A DNA stretch of 56,337 bases from CAZAEL01 sp964484135 (GCA_964484135.1 CAZAEL010000012.1:1-56337), one strand, 5' to 3'; positions 23,582 to 33,420 are shown, counted from the stretch's first letter. Translations and numbers: made by a program. Notes: generated by a model not told the origin, from the sequence alone.

Positions 23582-24616
23582 TCAGGCTTCGGCGGGGCGG
23601 GAAGGCTCCGCCGCGGGCGGGTGGTGGTCCTGTCCTTTGTCGCGGGACTTCGTGAAGATCATCCGCCCGGCGGAGGTCTGCAAAATCGATGTGACGGTCA
23701 CGTTCAGCTTCTGCCCCACGGCGCGGCGCCCGTCCTCCACCACCACCATGGTGCCGTCGTCCAGGTATCCCACGCCCTGGTCCCGTTCCTTGCCCTCCTT
23801 GACCACGAAGATGCTCATGGATTCCCCGGGCAGCACCACGGGCCGGAGCGCGTTGGCCAGGTCGTTGATGTTGAGGACGGTCACTCCCTGGAGGCTGGCG
23901 ATCTTGTTGAGATTGAAATCCGTGGTCAGGATCTTGGCGCCCAGCTCCCGGGACAGGGCCACCAGGCGGGCGTCCACTTCCTTGATCTCCGGATAGTCTT
24001 TGTCGAAGATCTTCACCGGCATGTCCGGGTTCTCCTGCAGGCGGGCCAGCATGTCCATGCCCCGCCGGCCGCGCGCGCGGCGGGAACCGTCGGAGGAATC
24101 CGCGATGTTCTGGAGCTCCTGCAGGACGAAGCGGGGCACCACCAGCATGCCGCTCAGGAACTTGGACTCGCACACGTCCACGATCCGTCCGTCGATCAGG
24201 ACCGAGGTGTCCACCACGTGCGTGTTCTGGAGTTTTTTCTTGGACCCCTTGACGATCAGGTCCCGGTCCAGGAGCTCCAGCTCGGACCGCTTGCGGACCA
24301 GGATGATGAGGCCCAGGTACGCGAACACCACGTGGATCAGGAGCGAGTACTTCTGCGTGAGCGCGTAGAGCTGGGGGTTGTCCATCTGGTAGATGACCCA
24401 CCCCGTGCCCTGGGCCGCCACCAGGCCGATGACCGCGCCGATGACCCCGGCGATGAGGGCGTCCAGGGCCACCCGGTCGATCACGATCTCCACGGCGATG
24501 ATGAGGAGCGCCGCGCCCACGCCCACCAGGATGCCCTTGGCGTCGGGCGAGATCTGCAGGTACCCGATGATGGGCCCCAGAGCGATGACGAGAAAACGAA
24601 TGAGGTTGATGAGCAT
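23582..24616 (-). CDS. Membrane-anchored PIN/TRAM domain protein (YacL-like)
   Basis: The 344-residue product has four N-terminal membrane helices (residues ~1-105), a PIN nuclease domain with acidic residues in VVDTSVLIDGRIVDV and LTTDFNLNKIASL, and a C-terminal TRAM RNA-binding domain (GESMSIFVVKEGKERDQGVG). This is the architecture of Bacillus YacL, usually next to radA and ispD, as here. The substrate RNA is not established. The gene starts seven bases after radA ends. Confidence 0.9.
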   Translation of the reverse strand: MLINLIRFLVIALGPIIGYLQISPDAKGILVGVGAALLIIAVEIVIDRVALDALIAGVIGAVIGLVAAQGTGWVIYQMDNPQLYALTQKYSLLIHVVFAYLGLIILVRKRSELELLDRDLIVKGSKKKLQNTHVVDTSVLIDGRIVDVCESKFLSGMLVVPRFVLQELQNIADSSDGSRRARGRRGMDMLARLQENPDMPVKIFDKDYPEIKEVDARLVALSRELGAKILTTDFNLNKIASLQGVTVLNINDLANALRPVVLPGESMSIFVVKEGKERDQGVGYLDDGTMVVVEDGRRAVGQKLNVTVTSILQTSAGRMIFTKSRDKGQDHHPPAAEPSRPAEA

Positions 24617-24622
24617 GTTTTT

Positions 24623-26038
24623 TTACCTGAGTTGCGATTTTTCCTTTCCAGCCGGCGCCGACATGGACGCCAGCTCCAGCGCCTCCGGCAGAGAACCCGC
24701 GGCCGCGATCTCAAGTCCGTCCGGGACCCGGAGTCCTTTTTGGCAGGCCCGCGGCACCACGGCCCGGCGAAAACCCAGTTTCTTGGCCTCCTGGAGGCGC
24801 TCCGCCGCTTGACCCACGGCGCGCAACTCGCCGCCCAGGCCCACCTCGCCCACCCAGAGGGTGCCGGCGGGCACGGGCCGGTCGCGGCAGGCGCTGGCCA
24901 CGGCCACGGCGATGCCCAGGTCCGCGGCGGGCTCCCGCACCTGCAGGCCGCCCGTGACGTTGACGTACACGTCCTGGGATTCCAGCCGGAGGCCGCAGCG
25001 CTTGTCCAGCACCGCGATCAAAAGCAGGGCCCGGTTGTAATCCACGCCGCTCACCTGCCGCCGCGGCATGCCGAAAAGGGTGCGGGACACCAGGGACTGC
25101 ACCTCCACCAGGAGGGGCCGGGTCCCTTCCATGGCCGCCAAAACCGCGGTGCCCGAAGGCGCGGCCGCGCCGGCGTGGTCTCCCAGGAACAGCTCCGAAG
25201 GGTTGGCCACCTCCCGGAGGCCCTGCGCCGTCATTTCAAAGACGCCGATCTCGTTGGTGGGGCCGAACCGGTTCTTAAAGGCCCGCAGAACCCGGTGGAC
25301 CTGCTGGCGCTCGGTCTCGAAGTACAGCACCGTGTCCACGATGTGCTCCAGCACGCGGGGGCCCGCCAGGTCGCCCTCCTTGGTCACGTGGCCCAGGACA
25401 AAAACCGTGATCCCAGCGCCCTTGGCCAGGTGCAAAAGCTCGGCCGCGCATTCCCGGACCTGGCCCACGGAGCCGGGCGCGCCGGGCAGGTCCGCCTTGT
25501 ACACCGTCTGGATGGAGTCCAGCACCAGGACCTTGGGCTGGCTCCGGCGGACCGCCTCCAGGATGTTCTCCAAATTGGTTTCGGACAGCAGCCACAGGGA
25601 TTCGTTGGCCGCGCCCAGGCGCGTCCCCCGCGCCTTCACCTGCGCCAGGGATTCCTCCCCGGACACGTACAGCACGGGGCTCTCCGCCCGCGCCAGGCGG
25701 TCCGCCGCCTGGAGCATGAGCGTGGACTTGCCGATCCCGGGGGCCCCGCCCAGGAGCACCATGGACCCGGGGCAGACGCCCCCGCCCAGGATGCGGTCGA
25801 ACTCCCCGATGCCGGTGGGCTGCCGCCGGACCTCCTCCGCCGTGGCCCGCGACAGGGGCGTGAGCGGGGAGGAAAATTCCGTGAGACGCCGCGGCGCGCG
25901 GTCCGTTTCCGGGGCCTCGCGGTGTTCCGCCAGCGTGTTCCACCGCCCGCAGTCCGGGCACTGGCCCAGCCACTTGAGGCTGGAGGCGCCGCACTCCCGG
26001 CAGCGAAAAACGATCTTCTCTTTGCTCTTGGCTTTCAT
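24623..26038 (-). CDS. radA: DNA repair protein RadA
   Basis: RecA-like branch-migration helicase with a Lon-like C-terminus. The 471-residue product has a zinc finger (CRECG...CPDCG, residues 13-31), Walker A GGAPGIGKSTLML, the RadA-specific KNRFGPTNEIG motif and a C-terminal P-domain (VNVTGGLQVREPAADLGIAVA). The order bfn-radA-PIN/TRAM-ispD is a known conserved string. Confidence 0.95.
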   Translation of the reverse strand: MKAKSKEKIVFRCRECGASSLKWLGQCPDCGRWNTLAEHREAPETDRAPRRLTEFSSPLTPLSRATAEEVRRQPTGIGEFDRILGGGVCPGSMVLLGGAPGIGKSTLMLQAADRLARAESPVLYVSGEESLAQVKARGTRLGAANESLWLLSETNLENILEAVRRSQPKVLVLDSIQTVYKADLPGAPGSVGQVRECAAELLHLAKGAGITVFVLGHVTKEGDLAGPRVLEHIVDTVLYFETERQQVHRVLRAFKNRFGPTNEIGVFEMTAQGLREVANPSELFLGDHAGAAAPSGTAVLAAMEGTRPLLVEVQSLVSRTLFGMPRRQVSGVDYNRALLLIAVLDKRCGLRLESQDVYVNVTGGLQVREPAADLGIAVAVASACRDRPVPAGTLWVGEVGLGGELRAVGQAAERLQEAKKLGFRRAVVPRACQKGLRVPDGLEIAAAGSLPEALELASMSAPAGKEKSQLR

Positions 26039-26078
26039 GGAACCCGCCCCGGACCGGCCGGGCCCTGAAATCCGGCCC

Positions 26079-26600
26079 CTACTCGGCCGGTTTTTCGCCC
26101 TCTTCCCCGCCGTCCTCCTGCTTCTTCAAGTCACGAAAGAAGTCCTCGGGGGTCATGGTCTCCAGCTTCTTCTTGAACTCCTGGACCTCCTCCTCGCTGA
26201 TGGGCTTGAGGAGCTCCGGGCAGGCCTCGAAAACCTTGTCGTCCACGTAGATGGGGCAGCGCTGGCGGACCGCGATGGCCACGGAATCCGACGGGCGCGC
26301 GTCCATGACGAAGGCGTGGCCGCCCTGTTTCAGGTGGATCTCCGCGAAAAAGGTGCTGTCCTTCAGTTCCGTGATGGCGATCTTTTCCACGCTGGCGCCC
26401 AGCTTCTCCAACATCTGCAACAGGAGGTCGTGGGTGAGCGGCCGCGGGAACTTCTGGCCCGCCAGGGCCATGCCGATGGAGCCGCCCTCGTACAGGCCGA
26501 TCCAGATGGGCAGGAGACGGGGGCCGTCGGTCTCTTCCAAGACCATGACGCACTGGCCTCCCACCTGCGCCAACGAATAGATACGGGCCTCTTTCAGCAT
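26079..26600 (-). CDS. Bifunctional nuclease family protein (DUF151)
   Basis: The 173-residue product carries the BFN core: LPIWIGLYEGGSIGMALAGQ, AEIHLKQGGHAFVMDARPSD and SVAIAVRQRCPIYVDDKVF. A C-terminal UvrB/UvrC-like helix follows (EVQEFKKKLETMTPEDFF), then a Glu/Lys tail. BFN proteins from plants and Thermotoga have RNase/DNase activity; the cellular role in bacteria is unclear. It heads the radA cluster and probably has its own promoter in the AT-rich gap at 26660-26710. Confidence 0.87.
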   Translation of the reverse strand: MLKEARIYSLAQVGGQCVMVLEETDGPRLLPIWIGLYEGGSIGMALAGQKFPRPLTHDLLLQMLEKLGASVEKIAITELKDSTFFAEIHLKQGGHAFVMDARPSDSVAIAVRQRCPIYVDDKVFEACPELLKPISEEEVQEFKKKLETMTPEDFFRDLKKQEDGGEEGEKPAE

Positions 26601-26724
26601 CCGTCCTTCCCCCTGCGCCGAGCCGCCGCTTCCCGCTCCTCGAAAAACCAGTCCGTCCGGTTTATTGTACTAAATCTCTTTTGCGCTGTGGGAAGTCGCA
26701 ATTTGGGAAAAAACCCCGCCGTTC

Positions 26725-29220
26725 CTATGGCGTTTTGGTCCCGAACGGCTTGAGCAGCACGATGAGAAGGGGCAGGAGGGTCAGGGTGGCGGCCAGGGTG
26801 ATGGCCATGGCCAGGGCCGTCAAGAGCCCGAAAAGGATCGTGGGGATGAAATTGGACAACGACAGGATGGAGAAGCCCACGATGATGGTGAGGCAGGAAT
26901 AGAAAATGGCGTTGCCCACGCTGCCGTGGCAGCGCCTGAGGCAGGCGCGGTAGTCCCAGTCCCGGGGGAGCTCCCACCGGAAACGGTAGATGTACTGGAT
27001 GGTGTTGTCCACCGCGATGCCCATGGCGATGGACACGATGGTGATGGTCATCATGTCCAGGGGGGTCCCGGTCAGGCCCATGACCCCCATCACGGTCATG
27101 GTGGACAACAGGTTGGGCACGATGGCGATCAGGGAAGTCTTGAGCGAACGGAACAGGACAAGGAACATGGCCATGAGCAGCAGCACCGCCAGGCCCATGG
27201 TTTGGATCTGGGAACGATACAGGCTCTGCAGCATGTTGTTGTACAGAACCATGACGCTGGTGAGCCGGAACCGGTCCGGCGGCAGGCCGAGCTTGTCCGT
27301 CAGGTCGGCCCGGGTCTGTCTCAGGAAAGCGTCGCGGCGGAGGGTTTCCAGGGAGTCTCTCATCCGCACCATCACCCGCGCCTCGTCGTGCTCTTTGGAG
27401 ACGAAGGGGTCGATCAGGATCTTCTTGAACTTCTCGGGGAACTCGTTGAAGACCAGGGCCAGGTCGAAATTGTCCAGGGGCTGATCGTTTTTGACCTGCC
27501 GCACCAGCTTCACCACCGTGGCCAGGGACAGGACCTTGCCGCACTCCGGAAGGGATTCCAGGTGGTCATGGACTTTTTCGATCTCCGCCAGCTTGTCGAC
27601 GGTGAACCAATACCGGCGGGGGTCGGCCTCGGCCTCCCCCTCCATCAGCGAAAATTCGTCGTCCGGGGCGGCCGGCGACTCCGCGGCCGGGGCGGGGACC
27701 GCGGGCCGGTCGAATGTGATGATGACGTCCAGGGGCGTGGTTCCGCCGAGCTCCTCGTCGATGACCTTCATCCCCTGGTAAATCTCCGTGGATTTTTTGA
27801 AATATTTGATGAAACTGTTCTCCACCTCCAGGCGGGAAATGCCCACGGCCGTGGCGACGGCCAGCGCCGCGCCGGCGGCCAGAACGGCCCAGCCGCGCTT
27901 TTCCGTCAAACGAGCGAAGAAAGACGGGATGAACTGCCCCACCGGCCCCTCGGGAGGGACGTCCTCCTTCTTCAGGAAAAGGATGGTGATGGGGAACATG
28001 AGGAACGTGACGGCCATGGACACGCACAGACCCAGGGACATCATCCAGCCGAAATTGACCACGGGCAGGATGTCGCACACGATCAGAGACCAAAACCCGG
28101 CGATGGTGGTGGCGCAGGAGAACAGGACCGGGATGAACACGGTGCGGATCACCTCCCGGAGGATCTCCCGGTGGTCCGCGTCGGGCCGCTGGCGGACCAC
28201 CTCCCGGTACCGCACCACCACGTAGATGGAGTACTCCATGGTCATGATCAGCTGCAGGGAGACGAAGTTGGAGGACACCACGGTCACGTCCCAGCCCATG
28301 AGCCCCAAAATCCCCATCATCACCGCCACCGACGCCAGGCAGGTGGCGACGGGCAGGACGATCCATCGGAGCCGGCGGAAGATGATCCCCAGCGTGACCA
28401 CCAGGAAGCAGACCATTCCGACGCCGAAGACGTATAGGTCCTTGCGCACGAAGGAGATCATGTCGTCCACCACCATGGGCACCCCGCCCAGGAACAGCCG
28501 CACCTGGGAGCGGTATTTGTCCATGACGGCCCGCACGGCTTTGATGTCCCGGTGGCGTTCGCTCTTGGTTCGGTCCTTGTACCCGGGGTACCAGGCCTCC
28601 AGGCGCGCCAGCTCGGTCGCCTCCTCCGGCGACAGCGCCATGCCGTTGTGCTTCTTTTCCCGAAGTTCGACGCGCCGGTCGAAGAGGGCGGCGGACTCAT
28701 CGTCCCGCTTGAAGTTCACCAGCAGGGCCGTCGAGGTCAGGCCCGGGCTCACCAGGAGGTTCCGGTACACGGGGCTTTCCGCGAACTCCCTCTTGGCCAG
28801 CTCCCGGTCCGCGTCGGGCGACAGCAGGGTCCGGAGCCGGCTCGTCAGATCCTTGAAAGCGATGGGCGGGCTGCGAAAGAGCGGCACGTCGAGGATGGAG
28901 ACGACCGAGGAGACGCGCTCCAGCCCCTGCAGATCGTCTCGCAGGCTTTTCAGGCGGGCCAGCTCCTCGTCCGCGAAAAGATCCCCCTGGGGGCTGTAGG
29001 TCAGAACCAGGAACTCCTCGGTCCGGTAGCGCGAGCTGATCTCGCGGAAGTACCGCAGGTCCTCGTCGTGCTCCAGGACCAGGGAGTCCGCGGAGGCGTC
29101 CAGACGGAAGTCCTTCGCCCCAGAGGAGAGAAAAGCGAAAAGGCCCAGCAACACGGCCAGGGAGAGCCCCGGCCGCCGCAGGACCAGCTTATCGTAGATG
29201 TCGATGATGCCGAGGTTCAC
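26725..29220 (-). CDS. RND/MMPL superfamily transporter (HAE3/HpnN-like)
   Basis: An 831-residue inner-membrane protein with two repeated halves. Each half has one helix, a large periplasmic domain and a block of five helices (first block around residues 245-420, second around 650-830). Typical are GGVPMVVDDMISFVRKDLY and the second-half MAIGIAVDNTIQYIYRF. This HAE3 group includes HpnN, which moves hopanoids to the outer membrane. The GTG start overlaps mlaC (GTGA) and mlaA is next, so a lipid-transport role is inferred; a drug pump is less likely. Confidence 0.85.
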   Translation of the reverse strand: MNLGIIDIYDKLVLRRPGLSLAVLLGLFAFLSSGAKDFRLDASADSLVLEHDEDLRYFREISSRYRTEEFLVLTYSPQGDLFADEELARLKSLRDDLQGLERVSSVVSILDVPLFRSPPIAFKDLTSRLRTLLSPDADRELAKREFAESPVYRNLLVSPGLTSTALLVNFKRDDESAALFDRRVELREKKHNGMALSPEEATELARLEAWYPGYKDRTKSERHRDIKAVRAVMDKYRSQVRLFLGGVPMVVDDMISFVRKDLYVFGVGMVCFLVVTLGIIFRRLRWIVLPVATCLASVAVMMGILGLMGWDVTVVSSNFVSLQLIMTMEYSIYVVVRYREVVRQRPDADHREILREVIRTVFIPVLFSCATTIAGFWSLIVCDILPVVNFGWMMSLGLCVSMAVTFLMFPITILFLKKEDVPPEGPVGQFIPSFFARLTEKRGWAVLAAGAALAVATAVGISRLEVENSFIKYFKKSTEIYQGMKVIDEELGGTTPLDVIITFDRPAVPAPAAESPAAPDDEFSLMEGEAEADPRRYWFTVDKLAEIEKVHDHLESLPECGKVLSLATVVKLVRQVKNDQPLDNFDLALVFNEFPEKFKKILIDPFVSKEHDEARVMVRMRDSLETLRRDAFLRQTRADLTDKLGLPPDRFRLTSVMVLYNNMLQSLYRSQIQTMGLAVLLLMAMFLVLFRSLKTSLIAIVPNLLSTMTVMGVMGLTGTPLDMMTITIVSIAMGIAVDNTIQYIYRFRWELPRDWDYRACLRRCHGSVGNAIFYSCLTIIVGFSILSLSNFIPTILFGLLTALAMAITLAATLTLLPLLIVLLKPFGTKTP

Positions 29221-29831
29221 CGGCGGGGGGGCCTGGCGGCTTCCTTGTCCAGCTGGTCGATCTTCTCCTGCATCTTCCTCAACAGGTCTTCCGGCGTCCC
29301 CTGACGTAAAATTTCCTGGTACTGCAGGCCGTAGGATTTGACCAGGCTCACGTCCTGGATCTCCACGTCGTACACCTTCAGGCCGTCCTTCGCGCGGTAG
29401 AACCGGTACGCCAGCCTGATGGGCTCGGTCTTGGTGACCACCCGCGTGAGGAGATAGACCTTCTTGTCCTTTTCAACGGGCTGGTCGTACTCCACCTTTT
29501 CGTCGGCCACCAGCTCCACCTTGTCCAGGTAGGAGTTCTGCAGCTGCTTGACGAAGAGGTCCGTGAACCGCCGCTTCTGCGCGGCGGTCAGCTTGGGCCA
29601 ATGGGTCCGGCCCAGCGTCAGCTTGGCCATGAGGTCGAAATCGAAGACCGGGCGGACCCATTCCATGACCTTGTCCTTCTTCTGCTGGGTCCCCAGGCTC
29701 TTGTCGCGGACCACGGACAGGACGCCGTCCACCGTCTTGCGGAGCAGGCGGGAGGCCTCTTCCTTATCGTCCGCCCCCCAGGCCGTTCCGGCCGCCAAAA
29801 GACAGACAAGAAAAAGATGTCTTGTTTTCAC
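29217..29831 (-). CDS. mlaC: MlaC/Ttg2D family periplasmic phospholipid-binding protein
   Basis: The 204-residue product has a signal peptide (LFLVCLLAAGTAWG) and the MlaC core: VFDFDLMAKLTLGRTHWPKL, FTDLFVKQLQNSYLDKV, KVYDVEIQDVSLVKSYGLQY. MlaC carries phospholipid between the outer-membrane MlaA and an inner-membrane complex. Here the partner encoded alongside is an RND protein rather than MlaFEDB. The GTG start follows mlaA by four bases. The C-terminal ~25 residues form a charged helix. Confidence 0.9.
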   Translation of the reverse strand: MKTRHLFLVCLLAAGTAWGADDKEEASRLLRKTVDGVLSVVRDKSLGTQQKKDKVMEWVRPVFDFDLMAKLTLGRTHWPKLTAAQKRRFTDLFVKQLQNSYLDKVELVADEKVEYDQPVEKDKKVYLLTRVVTKTEPIRLAYRFYRAKDGLKVYDVEIQDVSLVKSYGLQYQEILRQGTPEDLLRKMQEKIDQLDKEAARPPRR

Positions 29832-29834
29832 GCG

Positions 29835-30701
29835 TTACTCCTTGATTTTTTGATCGCGCATCTGCTTGTACGCGTCCCGGATGAAGGTGTAGGGGTCCAG
29901 AGCGTCCTTCTTGATGCTTTCGTACTGGCCGATGTCCAGGGACGTGCGGTTGACCGCCTCCAATCCCCGGATGTAAAGACGGGTACGATTGAAAAACTGC
30001 GGGTCATGGGGGTCCACGTACGACAGAGGATTCAGGAAAGAATCCGCCCCCATGCCCAGGGCGTCGCGCACGTTGGTCGGGCCGACCAGAGGGAGGACCA
30101 GGGGGAACCCGTCCCCCACGCCGTACCGTCCCAGGGTCTGTCCGAAATCCTCGTCGCTGGGCTCCCACCCCCACCAGTTCCGGGCCGGGTCGAAGAACCC
30201 GGCCAGGCCAAGGGTGGAGTTTACCAAAAAACGGCCGGTTTCCCGACCGGCGCCCCTCATTTTCCCCTGCAGGACGTTGTTCACGAACCGGACGGGGAAC
30301 CCCAGGTTTTTGAAGCACCGCCGGATGCCCTGGCGCACGCCCTTGGGCACCACGCGGCCGTAGATCCGGGCCGTGGGCTTGAGCACCCAGAAGTACATCC
30401 TGTCGTTGAAATGGAACATCCCCCGGTTGAAGCCCCGGAGGGGGTCGAAGGGAACGGCCGCCGGGGCGGTGGAGGCCGCGGGGCCCGTCTCTTCCTCGAA
30501 CCCGCCGAACTCGTCCGCGTCCGCGGCGGGCGCGGCCTCTTCGGACGGGTCCGGCGGAGCCGCGGCTTCGGGAGAAACCGTCCCCGCCTGAGCGGGTTCG
30601 GGGGAAACCGGTTCTTCGGCCGGCGCGGCTGAAAAGGAAAACAAAGAACAGGCCGCGGCGCAGGCCAACACCCACCCTTGAAAACGCCGGCGTCGAGGCA
30701 T
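29835..30701 (-). CDS. mlaA: MlaA/VacJ family outer-membrane lipoprotein
   Basis: The 288-residue product begins with a signal segment containing cysteines (VLACAAACSLFSFSA), then an acidic, alanine/proline-rich linker, then the MlaA domain: DPLRGFNRGMFHFNDRMYFW, PKGVRQGIRRCFKNLGFPVRFVNN, LGRYGVGDGFPLVLPLVGPT. MlaA removes misplaced phospholipid from the outer leaflet of the outer membrane. It shows the organism is diderm. It is followed directly by mlaC and the RND gene. Confidence 0.92.
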   Translation of the reverse strand: MPRRRRFQGWVLACAAACSLFSFSAAPAEEPVSPEPAQAGTVSPEAAAPPDPSEEAAPAADADEFGGFEEETGPAASTAPAAVPFDPLRGFNRGMFHFNDRMYFWVLKPTARIYGRVVPKGVRQGIRRCFKNLGFPVRFVNNVLQGKMRGAGRETGRFLVNSTLGLAGFFDPARNWWGWEPSDEDFGQTLGRYGVGDGFPLVLPLVGPTNVRDALGMGADSFLNPLSYVDPHDPQFFNRTRLYIRGLEAVNRTSLDIGQYESIKKDALDPYTFIRDAYKQMRDQKIKE

Positions 30702-30708
30702 CTCCCGC

Positions 30709-31860
30709 CTATTCCAGCAGGACCCGCGGCACCCGCGCGGACACGCCGCAGACGATCTCGTAGGGGATGGTGTCCGCCCACCGGGCCAGCTCCTCGGCCG
30801 AGATGCGGTCCCGGCCCTGGGCCCCCAGGAGCACGGCCTCGTCGCCCACGTCCACGCCCGGGACCTGGGTCACGTCCACCAGGATCTGGTCCATGGTCAC
30901 GCGCCCCACCACCGGACAGCGCCGGCCGCGCACCAGCACCTGTCCCTTGTTGGAGAGGCTCCGTCGGTACCCGTCCGCGTAACCCACCGGCAAGGTGGCC
31001 ACGCGCGCGGCTTTTTCAAAACGGAAGGTGCCGCCGTAGCTGACCGGGGTGCCGGGCTGGACGGTCTTCAGGAACACCACCCGGGTCTTCCAGGCCATGA
31101 CCGGCGACAGGTCCGCGCGCGAACGCAGGTCCTCGGACGGACAAATGCCGTACAGGGCCAGGCCCGGCCGGACCGCGTCCAAATGGGCGCGCGGGTGCCG
31201 GAGGACGGCCGCGGAATTGGCCACATGGGCCAAAAAGGGAACCTGGCCCGCGCGCAAGGGGGCGACGGCCTGCTCGAAAAGGTCCAACTGGTTTCGGGTG
31301 ACTTCGGCCGAGTCCGCCTGGGCCAGGTGGGTATATACCCCTTCCAAACGGAGGGAAGGGCTTTTCAGCACGGCCTCCAGGGTCTGGGCCGCGGCTTTGG
31401 GCGAGACGCCGATGCGCCCCATGCCCGTGTCGATCTTGACGTGGGCCGCGGCCCGCCGCTTGAGGGCGCCCGCGGTTCTTTCCAGGGCCTGGGCCGCGGC
31501 CAGGCTGGCCACGGTGGGGGTGAGGTCGTGGCGCAGGGCCACCTCGAAGGCGTCAAAGGGGAAAAGGCTGCCCAGGATCAGGACGGGGGTCTTCAGGCCG
31601 GCCTCCCGCAGGGCCTGGCCCTCTTCCACGCTGGAGACGCCGAAGCCCCAGAGGGGCAAGCCCGGGAGGGCCGCGGCGGCCCGGGCCAGGGGAACGGCGC
31701 CGTGGCCGTACCCGTCGGCCTTGAGCACCACGATCATCCGCACGCCGGGGGCGAGGACCCCCGCCAGCGCGGTCAGGTTGCGGCGAAAGGCGTTGGGATC
31801 GATCTCGGCCCAGGTGGGCCTCAAGAAACGGCGGGCGGCGGACAAGGAGGCTGAAACCAT
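30709..31860 (-). CDS. alr: Alanine racemase
   Basis: PLP enzyme making D-Ala for the wall. The 383-residue product has the PLP-lysine motif VVLKADGYGHGA, HVKIDTGMGRIG, AVRPGLALYGICPSE and the C-terminal GRVTMDQILVDVTQVPG with the catalytic-tyrosine region PVSYGGTFRFE. The length is standard. It lies between the dnaB block and mlaA on the minus strand; ddl in this window uses its product. Confidence 0.95.
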   Translation of the reverse strand: MVSASLSAARRFLRPTWAEIDPNAFRRNLTALAGVLAPGVRMIVVLKADGYGHGAVPLARAAAALPGLPLWGFGVSSVEEGQALREAGLKTPVLILGSLFPFDAFEVALRHDLTPTVASLAAAQALERTAGALKRRAAAHVKIDTGMGRIGVSPKAAAQTLEAVLKSPSLRLEGVYTHLAQADSAEVTRNQLDLFEQAVAPLRAGQVPFLAHVANSAAVLRHPRAHLDAVRPGLALYGICPSEDLRSRADLSPVMAWKTRVVFLKTVQPGTPVSYGGTFRFEKAARVATLPVGYADGYRRSLSNKGQVLVRGRRCPVVGRVTMDQILVDVTQVPGVDVGDEAVLLGAQGRDRISAEELARWADTIPYEIVCGVSARVPRVLLE

Positions 31861-31980
31861 TCAGGGGCGGGGGAAAGCGCGTCGCGCGGGTCGGGGGTCA
31901 GGCGTGGGCTTCTCGCTCATTGAAAAATTCTACTTTATTTTGCCCGAAACCGCCTTGCTCAAGGAGCGGCCGAAAACGTC

Positions 31981-33342
31981 TTAAAACGACTCTTCCTCCG
32001 GGGCCGGGTCCGCGAAGCGGGTGAAATCCTCCAGGAAGTTCATGTCCACGTCCCCGATGGGGCCGTTGCGCTGCTTGAGCACGAACAGTTTGGCTTTGCC
32101 CTTCAGGTCCGGGTCGTCCCGCTTGTACACCTCTTCCCGGAAAATGGCGGCCACCAGGTCCGCGTCCTGCTCCAGGGCGCCGGATTCGCGCAGGTCCGAA
32201 AGCTGCGGCCGGCCTTCCCGGCCCCGCTCCTCGGGGCGGCGGTTCAGCTGGGACAGGGCCACCACCGGGACCTTCAGTTCCCGGGCCAGCCCCTTGAGGG
32301 AACGGGAAATTTCGGAAATCTCCTGCTGGCGGTTCTCCACGTTGCCGGAGCCGCGCATGAGCTGCAGGTAATCGATGACGATGAGGGCCAGGGGGTTCCC
32401 CTTTTGCTTGAGTTCGTGGGCCCAGCGGCGGGCCGAGGCCCGCACGTCCAGCACCGACGGGCTCGTCGAAAAATCGAAGTACAGCGGCGCGCCCGCGATC
32501 TGGCTGGCCACGTTGGTGATGGTGGGCCAGCTCTTGCGGGCCAGGAACCCCTCCCGCACGCTGCGCAGGTTGAGGTTGGCCTGGGAGCACAGGAGCCGGA
32601 GGCCGATCTCCTGGTCGCTCATTTCGAGGGAGAAGAAGACCACGGGCCGCTTCTCCTTGATGGCCACGTGCTCCGCGATGTTGAGGCAGAAGGCGGTCTT
32701 GCCCATGGAGGGGCGGCCGGCCACGATGATCAGGTTGGAGGCCTGGAGGCCCCGCGTGAGGCGGTCGAACTCCTTGAACCCCGTGGCCACCCCGGTGACG
32801 AACTTGTTGCTCTCCACCAGGTTCTCCAGCGCCGCGATGGCCCCCTGCATGATCTGGGAGGCGGGCGTCATGCCGCGGGACGTCTTGGACTCGGCCAGGG
32901 AGAAGAACAGCTGCTGGGCCTTGTCCAGCATCTCCTGGGCCTCCTCCTTTTGCGCGTAGCAGTCCGCGGCCACGTTGCGGGCGGCGGAGATCATCTGGCG
33001 CAGGATGGCCTTTTCCTTGACGATGCGGGCGTAGTGCTCGACGTGGAGCGCGGAGGGGACCAAATTGGTGAGGTGGAACAGGTAGGACTGGCCGCCCACG
33101 TCGGCCAGGGACTCTTTTTTTTGGAGGTGCTCCCCCACGGTGACGGCGTCGGGGGTGACGTTGCGGTCGTGCAGCTCGCGGATGGCGGAAAAGATCCGCT
33201 GGTGGGCCCCCTCGTAGAAGTCCTCGTCCCGCAAAAGGTCCATGGCCTTGAGCATGGACTCCTTTTCGGCCAGCATGCTGCCCAGGACCGCCACCTCGGC
33301 CTCGTGGCTCTGGGGGGGAACCTGTTCGATCACGTCGACCAT
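31981..33342 (-). CDS. dnaB: Replicative DNA helicase DnaB
   Basis: Hexameric 5'-3' helicase at the fork. The 453-residue product has the N-terminal primase-interaction domain (PPQSHEAEVAVLGSML), Walker A AGRPSMGKTAFCLNIA, Walker B LIVIDYLQLM and the arginine-finger region (LNRRPEERGREGRPQLSDLRESGALEQDAD). The ATG at 33342 is chosen over an upstream frame with no homology. No intein interrupts it. Confidence 0.96.
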   Translation of the reverse strand: MVDVIEQVPPQSHEAEVAVLGSMLAEKESMLKAMDLLRDEDFYEGAHQRIFSAIRELHDRNVTPDAVTVGEHLQKKESLADVGGQSYLFHLTNLVPSALHVEHYARIVKEKAILRQMISAARNVAADCYAQKEEAQEMLDKAQQLFFSLAESKTSRGMTPASQIMQGAIAALENLVESNKFVTGVATGFKEFDRLTRGLQASNLIIVAGRPSMGKTAFCLNIAEHVAIKEKRPVVFFSLEMSDQEIGLRLLCSQANLNLRSVREGFLARKSWPTITNVASQIAGAPLYFDFSTSPSVLDVRASARRWAHELKQKGNPLALIVIDYLQLMRGSGNVENRQQEISEISRSLKGLARELKVPVVALSQLNRRPEERGREGRPQLSDLRESGALEQDADLVAAIFREEVYKRDDPDLKGKAKLFVLKQRNGPIGDVDMNFLEDFTRFADPAPEEESF

Positions 33343-33420
33343 AATCGAGACACCTCGGCGGCCGGACGGGGCCGGCACAGGGGACCTTGACGCCGCCGGG
33401 CGGACGCCGGCGGCGCGGTT

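Noticed and set aside
22955..26068. Very long plus-strand open frame (over 1000 codons) across ispD-PIN/TRAM-radA
   Set aside because: It lies opposite well-conserved genes, is rich in Arg/Gly/Pro/His with no fold-like pattern, and follows from high GC at third positions.
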